64,000 bases of DNA from Monosporascus cannonballus (lineage: Eukaryota > Ascomycota > Sordariomycetes > Xylariales), in contig QJNS01000060.1 of the NCBI GenBank assembly GCA_004154925.1, positions 248,001 to 312,000 of the forward strand, written 5' to 3'. This document shows positions 26,458-38,900 of the stretch, in pieces; the first letter of the stretch is position 1; every line of letters starts with the position of its first letter. Position numbers and translations under genes: made by a program. A model generated the notes under the pieces. The model did not search any database, was not told where the DNA came from, and saw only the letters and a list, made by a program, of their open reading frames with translations.

Positions 26458-29400
26458 GCCAGGACTTATGGAATTCGGCGTTACCTATAAATAAGATTAG
26501 AGCTAAATTAAATACTTTAATTACGGCAAAATGGGACATAAGGCCTATAAATATAAGAAACCCAAAAAACCACGATAGGATAACTAAATCCCTATACCGG
26601 AAAAATAGCTTAGGAATAATTAAGGAAACGATAATAAAGTTATTAACATAATCCAAACTAAGTATATATTAGGCTTTAAGCAAAAGGTCCAATAAAGACC
26701 ATTATAATAAGAATTTTGATGCGGAATATAAAAAATTAAAAAGTTAATTTGATAAGTATTACGAATATAATAAGAAGTATTATAAGGATAATTATATAAG
26801 TATCGGGATTGGATAGAAAAACTTTGTTCCGGAATACTTAATTAATACGGCAAAACGCATATTATATATTGTCGACGACGAGAATATCCCGATTACGAAA
26901 AATGGAAATAACATATTTACGTACGAATTATCCGAATATACTATAAGGGATTCGATTTTTTAAACCGTACCGGGTATAACAAAAACGACGAATAATAATA
27001 TTAATAACTTTGAACTATAGCCCCAGGAAATATCTAATAACTGGCCGAAACGGAAAGTTAGCCCGAAAAAAAGTAATATCCGCAAAAAGATTCCTTTTAT
27101 TATTATAAATGATATAACTGTTAAACGGAAAAAAAGTTAATCCAGCGTATAGTAAAAAAATATTATTAAAAAGCTATTACGGACTTTTATTTTTAATTAG
27201 TATTTATTACGGATCCCAAAAAAAGAAAAGCTATTAAAGAAAAAATATGCCAATTTATAAAAGATTTTTAAAACGATAACCAAAATAACGCATAATAGGA
27301 TATAATTGCAAACATAAAAAAACAATTTATTCGATAAGGAAAAAAATTGTAATAAAATTAAGAAAACTTAATACGGCTTAAAAAATAGTACGCCGATAAT
27401 AATAATAAATATAACAGCTTAACGCGTTATATATAAAACTACAGGCAAAATTCGATAAATTTAAATATAAGTTAAAAAAAGTTATTTATAAAAAAGCCGT
27501 AAAATAACGAAACCCGGAGGAATTAAAAAGAACTCCCAAAAAGGCTTTAAAGGCGATTATAAGAAACGTTAATAACTTTATTACCTTAAAAATACAAATC
27601 GGAATATATTGGTATACCGTAATAGTAAATTACGGAACTTTGAGCGGAAATTATATTGCACTAAATATGGTTAATAAGTTTAAATTATCATAAAGATATA
27701 AGTTAAAACCTTATATAATAACAAATGCCGAAAATCAGGAATTCGTTTACGATAACGGAAAAATTATACGCGAAATTAATTATTTTAAGGTTTTTATTAA
27801 AAAATAATATTAAATAATTAATTTTGATATCGTTTTATTCGGGAATTACGATATAATCTTAGGATTATTATGGATACGTTAATACGGAATTTTAATTAAT
27901 AACAGAATTAATTAAGTAAAATTCGCCTTATATTTTATTAATAAATAAAAAAAAATAAGATCTTAATATTTAATCGATAATAACGACAAATATAAATATG
28001 AAAATATGATAAACACCTTATTACCTAAAGGAACAAAATATAAAAAAAATGGGCATTAAAGAAAAATACGACGTATTATTATTATTATTAAAACGAAATT
28101 AAAATAACTGAATAACGATTTGGAACAATAAAAACAATAACCCAAAAAATCAAAAAATCTGATGAATATGCTATCATAATATTATAGATATAAGTAACTT
28201 TTTAAAAAGGAACTTAACATAAAATTATTAAAATATAACGAATAAAATTATAAAATAATTTTTAAAAAAAGATCTTTGACAAAGTTTTACCCCATTTACA
28301 ATCTTAATAAAAACGAATTACGTATTTTTAAAAAATACTTGGAAAATCGGTTATAAAAAAATAAATTCGACCTTTAAAGTTACCAGCGGGATATCTAATA
28401 TTTTTCGTACCCAAAAAAAACGGAAAATTGTAATTTGTAATTAATTATTAATAATTAAACGACGTTATTATCAAAGATCGAATATTATTACCCTTAATTA
28501 CGGAAATAAAAGATTAATTTTATAAAGCTAAATAATTTATAATATTCGATTTTAAAAATAAATATAATATTATTAAAATCAAAAAAGGATACAAATAAAA
28601 AGTTGCCTTTACGATAAAATACGGATTATTTAAATATTTAGTTACATTAATAGGACTTACGAACGTACTAATAATTTTTTAACGAATAATTAATTACGTA
28701 TTATAAAAATACCTTAATGTTTTCGTCGTTTGTTATTTCGATAATATTCTTATTTTTTCGGAAACAGAAAAAATATACGTAGGATACGTTTATAAGGTTT
28801 TTCATGTTTTACAGAACGCAAAATTGCTTATTAACGCAGAAAAAAGTTAATTCTATATATAGGAAATGGAATATCTGGGATATATCATTACCCTAGGACA
28901 TATCAAAATAAACCCTAAAAAAATCGCTCTAATCATAAAATAACAAATGCCAACAATAATTAAGGAGGTATAGGCATTCTTTAGATTTGCCAATTATTAT
29001 AAGAAATTTATTCGAAACTTTAATAAGATAATTATACCTTTAACGAATTTCATAAAGAAAAAAAAGTTTAATTAGATATTAAATACGGAAAAAGTATTTC
29101 AGAATATTAAGGATGTAATTATTAACGAACCAATATTAATTATATATAATTTAAACCGCCTTATTAAATTAAAAACCGATATTTTGGATTACGTATTAAG
29201 CATAATAATCGGATAACGAAATAATTAAAGTAAATTATACTTTATTATATTCTTTTCGTATAACTTAAAAAAAGCCGAATTTAATTACGGCATTTTAAAT
29301 AAAAAATTTGTGGCTATTATTATGTCATTTCGGGAATTTAGGTATTTTTTAAAAGGAAATTTATACCAGGTTAAGGTTTATACGGATTATTAAAATTTTA

Positions 29401-30958
29401 TCCGATTTATTACGACCAAAAAACTTATAAGATAATAATTAAAATATGCAAAAGAATTGGCGAACTTCGATTTCGTTATTATTTATAAAAAAGAATTAAA
29501 AAATAATAAAGCAAATATTTTAAATAAACGACTAAACCTTGAAAGAAATTGGTTAAAATTAGCCATACATTTTTTAATACTATTACAGAAAGATATTTAC
29601 GCTTACGACAGATTACGATAATTCGGGTAATACTTTACGATATGCATCAGAAAATTTAATAACATAATAACGGTTTCCCAGAAAACCAAAAAACGGATAA
29701 GATGCAAATTCCAGAAAAATATTAAAAAGGTTTAATACGAAAAATATACGAATATTAATTATACGGATATTTAAAGATTTACAAAACCTTAAAATAATTT
29801 CGATATATATATTCCTTTTTTAAAATAAAATTAACGGTACAAAAAATCATACGGCAATACGATATTTACGCCAGAATAAAAATTTAACGACATAAGCTAT
29901 ACGGAAAATTACAGCTATTACCAATCGCAAAATAACCATAATATTTAATTATATTCGATTTTATTACCAAATTTTTTATGTTAAAAAATCCAATTACGGA
30001 AATATATTATGATAACATTTTCGTAATCGTCGACCGATTTACGAAATTTTCCTATTTTTTACCATATTATAAGGATACAAATGCCGAATAATTAATATAT
30101 ATTTTTTAAATATATTTTTAATATATACGGATTATTTATGGAAATTATATCAAATAAAAAATCGATATTTGTATTTAAATTTTAATAAGGCCTAATAGTA
30201 TAAATCGGCCTAAATTATAAGTTATTTAACGTATTTAAACTTTAAATAAATAAATAAATAAAACGAATAAATTAAATCTTAAAAATTTACTTACGATATT
30301 ATATTAATTACGAATAAAATAACTGGGTTAAAAAATTGCTGATTATACAATTAATTTATAATACCAGTTATTACGAAAATATTAAAATAATATTTGCGAA
30401 CGCAAATTTTGGTTTTATTCCAAAAATTTATAAAAAAAATGCGCGATAACGGTTTAATTAATATTAAAACAATTTTTACGTTAAAACAATTAAAATAATT
30501 ATATTAAGAAATAAAAATAAAATTAGAATTTGTACGGAACTAAATAAGTAAATATTATAATTAAAAAAGGTTAAAAAGATTAACTTTCAAAAAGGGAAGA
30601 TAATTTATTTTACCACCAAAAACATATAAATAAAAATACTTAGTAAAAAATTTAATTTCAAATATATCGGTCCATATAAAATCGCTAAGAAAATCTTAAA
30701 AAATAATTATTAATTAAAACCTTTACCAAAAGTCAAATTTTATTTAATTTTTCATATTTCTTTACTTAAGTTAACAGCGGATATAATCAAAGTGCATACG
30801 GCATAAAACGATATGGAAGTAAAAAACGAATAAGTATGCGAAATAAAGAAAATTTTCGATATACGAAAATAAAACGGACTTACCCAGTACCTAATCAAAT
30901 AGAAAAAGTATCCAAACTCCGAAAATACCTGGGAACCCGCTAAGAACCTTATTAGCGC
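26458..30958 (+). pseudogene. gag-pol of element A (RIP-degraded)
   Basis: Plus strand. Gag zinc knuckle at about 26515-26560 now NYGKMGHKAYKYKKP (Cys changed to Asn/Tyr). Protease-like VNYGTLSGNYIA near 27630-27670. Reverse transcriptase from about 28250, with FFVPKKNGK near 28410 and the catalytic box near 28720-28760 as CYFDNILIFS. Integrase core at about 29940-30250 with VIVDRFTKFSYFLPYYKD. Chromodomain at about 30838-30945 (LTQYLIK, NTWEPAKNL). Colinear with B, which carries the same family on the opposite strand. Many stops, so no product is expected. Confidence 0.88.
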
Positions 30959-31569
30959 CTAGCGCCTGCTAAAAAACTTTTACCAATAACGACGGGCGCA
31001 TCCTAATTAACAATTAACCAATTAATAGCCGGGATATCGGGCTAATTGACTGCGGCTTACGTTAACGTAATAGCCGTAACGGCGGCCTTTAATTGCTTTT
31101 GTTCCCAACGTTTTTATTTCTTTAGCTTATCCAATAATTAAAGCTTACGTTATATTATGGTAACGCCTTTCGAACGAATTAACGCCTTTTGTTTACGTAA
31201 ATAAATAAAACGAAAAAAACTTTTATTTATTTTTTCCTGATATTTATGTTAAGCTTTAAGGTAAAACCGCTAAAGCTTTAATAATTGTTTTTCGATAAGC
31301 GTTTTTTCGCGTTCCAAGTATTAATACTTACGATAAATATTTTGCAAAGAAAAAATGGGTATACCAGTATTATTATAAAATCGACCCTAATTAATATATT
31401 CCTTATATTTTAAAACGTTTTCCATTATTTCATACTTTATGTTTTTCGAGAAATAATAAAAATAAAGCATAATTTTGTAACCAAATTCGTTAAAGGCTTT
31501 TATAAGATTAATACGACGAATAGTAAAAGAACGGAAAATACGACAAATTTTGGAAATGCAAAACGACAT
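30959..31569 (-). pseudogene. Antisense ORF of element A
   Basis: Minus-strand frame between A's chromodomain and its 3' LTR, opposite to pol. It begins MSFCISKICRIFRSFTIRRI and continues through Lys/Glu-rich coiled-coil-like sequence (YLEREKTLIEKQLLKL, RKQKALIRSKGVTII, LLDKLKK) to an Ala/Thr-rich part (AAVTAITLT) and a tail PDIPAINWLI that closely matches B's. Stops inside are TAA or TAG at former Gln positions. The end positions do not give a whole number of codons, so one small indel or a misread base is likely; boundaries are approximate. Same position and layout as in B and C. Confidence 0.6.
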
Positions 31570-31649
31570 GATTAAAAGCAAAAAAAAAGGGATACTTACC
31601 AAACGAAAAAAAAAAATCTTAAAGGCAAGATTTAAAGAGGGGGGAAATC

Positions 31650-32024
31650 GTGTTACGACCCGACAAACTCCGGTTTTAAGAAACGGTTAGGCAGGAACAT
31701 ACGGGTTACCTATTGAATTACGTAACGGTAATTATTGCTAAGCCAGCGATTATTAATAATTAAAAATAATCTCAAATAATCATATTTATCATTAACGGCG
31801 TGATTACGAATAATTAAGCCAAAAAGGAAAAGGATATATATGCTTATTAATTCCATAATTTAGATAGTTTTAGCTTGCAATAATAATTTATTACCCAAAG
31901 CACTTTTGATATTACGAGACGTAATACGTTATTGTATTTATTGCTCAGGTTCCCACAATACTCCTACTAACATAAACCCGTCGACTTAAGGTTTAATAGT
32001 TGGTTAAACCGCCTAGCCGTCACA
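31650..32024 (+). repeat. LTR-A, 3' copy (375 bp)
   Basis: Colinear with 18328-18701. Mutation pattern is partly complementary: here the 3' part is closest to the original (..GCCTAGCCGTCACA) and the 5' part is mutated. Confidence 0.9.
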
Positions 32025-32029
32025 AGATA

Positions 32030-32115
32030 GTGGATTTATATTAATAAATAAGTCGGTAATTAATCGGTAACTAGTCGGCTACTAGCTTTATCCTTATAAA
32101 GGTTATATTCTTATA
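32030..32115 (-). repeat. LTR-E copy 1, right part
   Basis: Resumes GTGGATTTATATTAATAAAT after the duplicated target AGATA (32025-32029, mutated from AGATG). Ends TTCTTATA. With the left part it makes 206 bp. Confidence 0.85.
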
Positions 32116-32150
32116 ATAACTCCCCCCTTTTAAGCTATTAATCTTTAATA
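32116..32150 (-). other. 35-bp remnant of E interior between two LTRs
   Basis: Contains CTCCCCCCTTTTAAG, which on the minus strand is the polypurine tract next to a 3' LTR. The same tract follows LTR copy 2. It is all that is left of one interior. Confidence 0.7.
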
Positions 32151-32356
32151 TGTAAGATAATGGATAACTATAAGCTGGGTAAGGTGATCTCCGACCAGTT
32201 GTAAAGCAAATTCCAAGAAGTAAGTGTATTAGGTTACTTCCATCTGGCGGTTCCTACTAGCTGCCAGATGGTGGATTTATATTAGTAAGTAAATCGGTGG
32301 CTAATTGGTGGCTAGTTGGTTACCAGCCTTATTTTTATAAGGGCTATATTCTTATA
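32151..32356 (-). repeat. LTR-E copy 2 (206 bp)
   Basis: Full length, TGTAAG..TTATA, aligned with the other three copies. Contains a short tandem pattern of GGTGGCTA-like units. Confidence 0.88.
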
Positions 32357-32918
32357 ATTACTTCCCTTTTTTTAAGTTGTTAATCCCTAATAATATTATT
32401 ATTAATTTAATATAGCGCGTTTTGCAAATTTGATTACGTATATTTGCCGATAATTTACCGTTATGTTATGTTATAGGTAATTGCCGTAATAATTAATATA
32501 TGTTATATTGCCTAATTAATTATGTTCCGCCCAGTTCCTTATTATAATCCGTTTTTAACCCCACCTTATTTACCTTTTTTTCTTTTTTCCCTTTTGTGCC
32601 TTTATCTTTATTTTTTTTGCGTGCGCGTTCCGTTCGGTTTCCCGTTTTTCTTTATTTTCATTTCGCCTTTTCCGTTTGTTCTGCGTATTATTTCCGTTCG
32701 CCATATCTCTTTTTCGTAAGGAGTTCCAAAAGAAGTGGTACTTTGATACTAAGGAGGACTGGGATTTCTTTTAGCGTTATCCCTTCGACGCCGATGGTAA
32801 AATAAATACCAATCGTATTACGGGCGGTAATAAGCCGTACTGTATTTACGTAATACAGCGTTATTTCGATTACCGTACGGTTTGCGTTTAGGTTCCGGGC
32901 GCCCTGAATTGCGTTGTA

Positions 32919-34852
32919 AGATGACCCCCCCATCCGCGCTCCACCCCATCAACGCTCCACCCAATTTTGAAGCCATCGCCATAACAACCTCTCCATTCAA
33001 ATAACAATATCTTAACAGCCATTTTATTAATTGATTCCATATTAAGTAAACCGTATAATGATGTAATCCGCTTTCACCTCGTTATTTTCGTCGTTTCCGG
33101 AAGGCTCGGTTTCCTGTTCATTTTGCCGAATAATAGTAAAGCGTCCTTTCGTAAATGCCTTCCGCCTTATTTTCACTTTCCTGATTGAGATTATCTTTAC
33201 GAAGCCTTTATTGGGTTCGGGCTGCACTTTTTTACGTTTTTTAAGCTTTGCTTTTTTAAGGGCTGTAGTTATTTGCCTATTAAGAATTTCGGTAGCAGAG
33301 AGTTTGGCGGTTTTATCGTTAAGGGCTTTAACGAACTTGCGGAATACAAAACGTACGGTAAGATTCCCGTAAGCTGGATTAACTTATATTAGGGCTTTTT
33401 CGATCCGAATTAATTCCTTAAATAATTTAGGTATTTTAATACTTAAAGCAGTTATTTAGGATAAAAAGTTAAGTCGTTCTAAGATAGAAATTAATTTCCG
33501 GATAAGTATATTTATTATCCCCCCTTTTTCTTAACGTATATATTATTTAATATTTTCGCCTTATTAATAAATCGTAAATTTGTTATTTCCCAGCCTTTTA
33601 TAATATATTCCGAAGTTATTATAACTTTTTATTACGTTTTTACGAACGTTTAAAAAAAAATCGGTTTTATTTGTAATTTCGGAAGCCCGCCCGTAATAAT
33701 ATTTGCGGAATTAATAATAGTATTTTTACTTTAAGATGGCAAATATATTTACGTTAAAAAGCTGGAAAATATGGAAAATATAAATAAGTAAAAAAATGAT
33801 ATATATTTTATTTTAAAAGCATATTTATATAAATTTCTCCATAGTATAGCTTTTATAGCCGTTAATTACTAATAGCCTTTATTCGTCCGGGTTTTCGGGC
33901 TTAATATAAGGAATAAAAATTTTGCGAAATTATTTTAAACCGATTTCGTTATTTGTCCAGCCGTTTTTTAACGTAATAAAATATTAGCTTTCGTATATTT
34001 TATTGTCCGAATTAAAGAATTATTATTGTTATATGTTAACGCCGCTAAAGATTACGAAAGGCGGCAGCAATCGCCCGTTAGTATTAATATAGGCGATTAT
34101 AATAATTTATTTCCTTTTAAAGGCATTTTTTAAAAGGATATTTTTCCTAAAGGTTTTTCTAAGGACGAAATAATTTTCGCCTATGTTTTTTATTATTCCG
34201 ATATCGTCCGTATTACATCGGTTTCTTTATTTAATAACTTTAGTTTCCGGCAGGGAAAAACGTCCGAATAAAACGTTAATAAAAGCCGGAAAAGCGTTAT
34301 TTAAACGCCTATAATTAATAAATTTACCCTTAATAATTTTAATTTTAGGATAACGACGCAAAAATCGGGTTACCTAACTTTTTTCTAAGCATTTAAGGTT
34401 GCCGTTATTAATTAGGAAGCGTTATGCGTATAAGCGGAATTACAAATAAGGTGGCGTATACCTTAATTAACTTTGTACGATAACCTAACGGGCTAAAGCT
34501 TCCTCCTGGATTCGTAATAGCTTTTGACGATTTTCATCGAATTTTTCTTTCGTCCGTATACCTTGGATACGGCGTAAAATATATTTTCTGTTAACCTGGT
34601 AACCTTTAAAGGCTAAATGCAGGGACCTTTTACGTATTACTTCGTTAATCGCCTGCGCCGCACGGAATTAAGCTAAGGGCTGCATATCGTTCGAAAGCGT
34701 AAATTCTGCTGAAGAAAAAGATAATTTTTTTAATTTTTTAGAACGTTATTAAAAAGCTTTTTATATGGAAAGAAATTAATAAGTGGATCGACACGTAACG
34801 CGGTTATGGGGTGGCGCGTTGATGGGGTGGAGCGCGGATGGGGGGGTCATCT
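32919..34852 (-). mobile_element. Fot1/pogo-like (Tc1/mariner) DNA transposon, 1934 bp
   Basis: Perfect 37-bp terminal inverted repeats starting AGATGACCCCCCCATCCGCG and a duplicated TA (32917-32918 and 34853-34854), typical of Tc1/mariner insertion. The second E copy around 42005-42020 shows the corresponding empty site. Size and transposase match the fungal Fot1/pogo group. The interior has RIP-type changes, but the inverted repeats are intact and GC-rich. Confidence 0.9.
33042..34690 (-). pseudogene. Fot1/pogo-like transposase, RIP-degraded
   Basis: Minus-strand frames give, in order, an N-terminal helix-turn-helix-like part (AAQAINEVIRKRSLHLAFKG), a CENP-B/Tc5-type segment (VTRFLRRYPKIKI), a DDE-type part (RCNTDDIGII and, later, RLLPPFVIFSGVN) and a basic C-terminal tail (33042-33227: KVKIRRKAFTKGRFTII). 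The DDE_1 transposase family cuts and pastes the element at TA. Several TAA/TAG stops break the frame, so it is inactive. Identified from motif order only. Confidence 0.75.
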
Positions 34853-35999
34853 TAATTAATTATTATTACAAAACTTTTCGCGCGGTAAGTAATTATTCCT
34901 AATGTTATTAATATCGTTATTTAATTTTCGTTCAGATTCCGATCGTCCTTAAAAGTACCGCCCAAACGGTTTTTTAGTTCGGTACCGATAATTAGGAGTT
35001 AATTAACGAATTTGAAAAGGTTCGTATTGCGGATACCTAATACGAACATTTCGATATGGTTATGGTCGGTCGTCAATTCGACATCCTTCGTAAGGCCGAA
35101 TTCGCCTTTAATGCGGTTATTATTAAGAAATATTATTTCCTTAATGCAGTTAAGGTCGATTTCCGATCGTCCGTCATAGTTACGGAAGTTTAGTTTTAAC
35201 GCCGTCTTATGGGTTTATAAATTTAGGTCTTTTTTATAAGTATTACGGTCCTTTTCTTACTGTTCCGCGATTAATTTCCGATTAGGTACAGTTTTAAGGT
35301 ATTTCCATAAGGCGATTTTCGAAGGCCGTTATGCCATTGCGTTTCCCGTTTATAAATATTTTCCGCCCGTTTTCCGACATTTTGACGAAACTTTGATATT
35401 TATTGAAAATTATAATTGGAAAACGGTTTTGCCCGGTGAAATTGTTACCAAACCCAAATATATTAAACGTTTTAAGGACGGCGCCTTATTTTCGATTAAT
35501 GACAAATTGTATTCCGGTGATTTAAGCCCTGCCTTTCGTAAGGAATAAAATATTGCTAAATCTTTTTCGGGTTTTACGTCCAGCAAATTTAATAAATATA
35601 TCCGCCTTTTGCCGTTATATGTTTTCCGATTATTTTCCGATATTCCTGTATTAACTTCCTTAATATATTTATTAATGGTTAATTAACGTAAGGCTTAATA
35701 ATTAAACGCAAGATTTTATTCTTAAGATAAAGGTTTAATTTTTTTTATGTCGCCTATAAATTTCCGATCGGTATACGATAAGGTAATTATTCGCTAAAGG
35801 CTTCAAAATAATTATGTAATTAGGTAATATTTTAATATTAATATCTTAATTTTATTTGGAATTATTTTTTATAATTCTTATAATTATTAAGCGATTAATT
35901 TCCGATCGGGCTGTTATTATTTTACGGTTTTTAAGTTATTTTATTTCTTATATACGTATTTAACTTTTTTTTGTAACGTTATAATATTTTAAATACGTA

Positions 36000-38900
36000 T
36001 TTAAAGTATTTTCGGGGCTTTTACGTATTGTATTTGACGGGCCAACCTTTTTATTTAATTAAATATTTGCGCTGCCCCCGGTTATCTTGGTAATAGACGA
36101 TATCTTTTATTACTTATTTTTCCTATTTCTTTATTAGGTCCGGTAACGTTATCTGGACGTTGCCCGGTTCCCGGTTATGTTACAGTTTTAATAAGGATAT
36201 CAGAAATATATTATATATCCGTTAATATTTAATAAGAAAAATTACTTTGTACGCCTGGAAACCTATTTATTTTTTAATCGCAATCCGGATATAAGTAAAT
36301 ACGAATTGTTTATTTTTGAATTTAAAGTTTTTAATTAATAAATTTATTTATTACTTTAATTAAAATTTTATGGGCGTATAACGTTAATTATAATATTTTT
36401 TGGATTACCGTTATTTTTTTAATATTTATATATTATTCGATAAATAGTTATTATTTTTTCGAAACGTTTTTTAACTTTTTATACTTATTTCTTAAATCTT
36501 TGTAAAAAGTATTTTATTATTTTTAAATAATATTTATATAAGGTTTCGAACGGAAAACGGCCGGTAAACGCGTTCCGCGTATTATTATATACGAATTCCG
36601 TATTTCGTAATAATTTTATTTAATTATTTTAATATTTATAAATGTAATTACGGAAGTAATATTTTAAGATTTAATAAGTACGTTCCGTTTACTTATTAAT
36701 TTACGGATAGTAAACGGTTAATATTTGCCGTTTTATTTTTCGTTTTTGTAAAATTCCGCATAAAATTAATTTATTAGTAATTTGTTTTTATCGTTAATAT
36801 TTCCAGCTGGCGTATCGAATTTGCATTTAACCTTATCGTAAAGCAGTTGGGCCAATTTAATTACGGTTAAGGTTTTAACCGTAAAAATAAATAATTTTAA
36901 TTTCGTAAAGCGGTCGACGATCACCAGGATTACGTTGTATTTTAGCCCGTTTAAATTTAGGCTTTTAGGAAATTCCCTAATAAAATTTAATAAGATTTTT
37001 TGGAAAGGTTGTTTAAGTAATAATAGGGGCTATAATTGTTTATATGGTTTATAACGTAACTTTATTATGCCTTAATAATTTAGATATTGTTTAATATATT
37101 TTTAAATATCGTTTACCATATTTTCTTAGTAAAACCTTTTAGTTATTAATTCCAATATACGGATATATCTTATATATCCTACTTTTAGATTATTATAATA
37201 CTAATTAATTAATTATTTCCGTAAAATGCTTTACGACAGGATTACGAATTTATCTTAATAATATAAAACCTTATTTAGGTTTAGGAAATATTTTTTATTC
37301 CGGTTTGGCGTTTAATTATTTATATTAACTGTATAATATTTAAATCTTTAGTTTGTAACCTTTGAACCTAATCGTAAAACTATCGGGAAACCTTTAGTTA
37401 AAGTATTGTTTTGTTTTTAAATAATTTTTTGCTAAAAAACATAAAACGTATTAATTATAAATAATAACCTTAATATTAATTTCGTTTTTCTTAGATTTCT
37501 CGAAATCCGATCGTAATATAGTCGTAATTTATAATTATTATTATTTAACCGTTAATTATATTATTATTACGATTCGCATTTACATTATTATTCGCAAATA
37601 ATAAGTTCGGTAAATATATGGTTTTTTATTTTCCCTTTTCCTTCGAAAATCTTTTACGATTATATAACGAAAATTTTCCGCTTTTTTTACGCGGATAATA
37701 ATTACCTAAATTTCCGTTACCTAAAATCTATCTGGAAATTTTGTAACGAATAAATTTTGCATTATATTTATAAAGCCTTTTACCTTTTTATAATATTTTA
37801 AATCGCGTTATATATTTACGACCGTTTTCCGTACGTTTTCCGGCATATTATTTATAAGTCCAAAGTTTTTGGATAATATAAGGATTATATTTGTATACGC
37901 GATTTCCCTTAATATGTAATCCGGGCGTTTAAATAATTTATCCGTTAGGTTAATAACGCCTGATTGGTATTAAATCTTAAAATTAAATTACGTAAAATAA
38001 TAAATTTATCGGGTTAATTTCCCTTTAAGGTTATACGCCGGCGCTTTTATTATATCCTTTAACGCCATATAATCAGTAAATATTAAAAAAAATTTCCGTA
38101 CCTTTAAAATATTACCGCTAATATTTTTAGCTTTTTATAATTACTAACAATTTTTATTACCTTATAATTTACCGCTTTTCGATTAAACTTAATTTTCGCA
38201 ATTAATATGTAATTAGACGTTAATATTTTCCGTATTTCTATAAAAATATCCCCAATATAGTTTTTACTAAGGCGTTTATTTTAATCTTAATATTCTTGGC
38301 GTTATCTTAATATCGGAAAATGGTCGCCGATTGAAAAATATTTTTTAAATTTTGGAATTTTTTTTAATCTTTTTGGATTACCGGAATTCTATTATTTTTC
38401 TTTTGTTTTACGCCTTTTTTAAAAGCTTAATAATAAGTTCGGTAATACGTAAGTAATAGGCGTAAATTTCCGATAAAAATTTACAAATTTTAAAAATATT
38501 TAAATATTATAAATTAATTTTGGTTTTAGCCATACTTTAATAATATTAACCCGTCGGAGGTTTATTTTTAAGCCGTTAATATTAATTATAAATTCTAAAG
38601 ATTTTATTTTTTTCTTAAAAAATTTGTATTTCAGTATTTTAACAAATAATTAATATTATAATAACCGTTCGTAAATTAACTGGAAATATTTGGTATATTC
38701 CTTTTCGTTATTCGAATAAATAATTATATTATTTAAATATATTATATATATATAATTAATTAATTTAGTTAATATTTTATGTTTATAAGTTTGGAACGTA
38801 ATTAGCGCATTAATAAAGCCAAATAATATAATTATATATTCAAACTGTCCGTATTGCGTTCGGAAAGTAATTTTTTATTAATTATTTTTTTTTAATTTTA

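Larger units (their letters stand above)
18328..32024 (+). mobile_element. Ty3/Gypsy chromovirus A, inserted in LTR-E copy 1 and split by B
   Basis: LTRs at 18328-18701 and 31650-32024; target AGATG at 18323-18327 is duplicated as AGATA at 32025-32029. Plus orientation: polypurine tract AAAGAGGGGGGAAAT lies just before the right LTR. Element B interrupts the gag region. Own length is about 6.75 kb, normal for a chromovirus. Confidence 0.9.
32400..35650 (+). pseudogene. Antisense ORF region of element E copy 1, split by Fot1-like insertion
   Basis: Plus-strand coding-like sequence opposite to E's pol, between chromodomain and 3' LTR. 32721-32918 gives KEFQKKWYFDTKEDWDFF, NKPYCIYVIQRYFDYRTV and a former-Gln stop. 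After removal of the Fot1-like insert the same frame continues at 34855 (YEHFDMVMVGRQFDILRKAE, VKVDFRSSVIVTEV). A second frame at about 35300-35560 reads RHFDETLIFIENYNWKTV and FKDGALFSINDKLYSGDL. It does not resemble the coiled-coil protein of A-C. The minus strand also has a low-stop frame at 34870-35640, so strand choice is not certain; Trp content and the shared layout favour plus. Product unknown. Confidence 0.45.

Noticed and set aside
32522..32719. 65-residue Phe/Pro-rich frame near LTR-E copy 2
   Set aside because: Composition reflects a pyrimidine-rich stretch. The neighbouring frame fits the antisense ORF of E better.
34870..35640. Minus-strand frame (KDRNTYKKDLNL, RNYDGRSEIDLNCIKEI) as an extra pol domain of E
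   Set aside because: Few stops and in pol orientation, so not excluded. But it lies beyond the chromodomain, and the plus strand gives more protein-like sequence with Trp and the layout seen in A-C. Left as an alternative.
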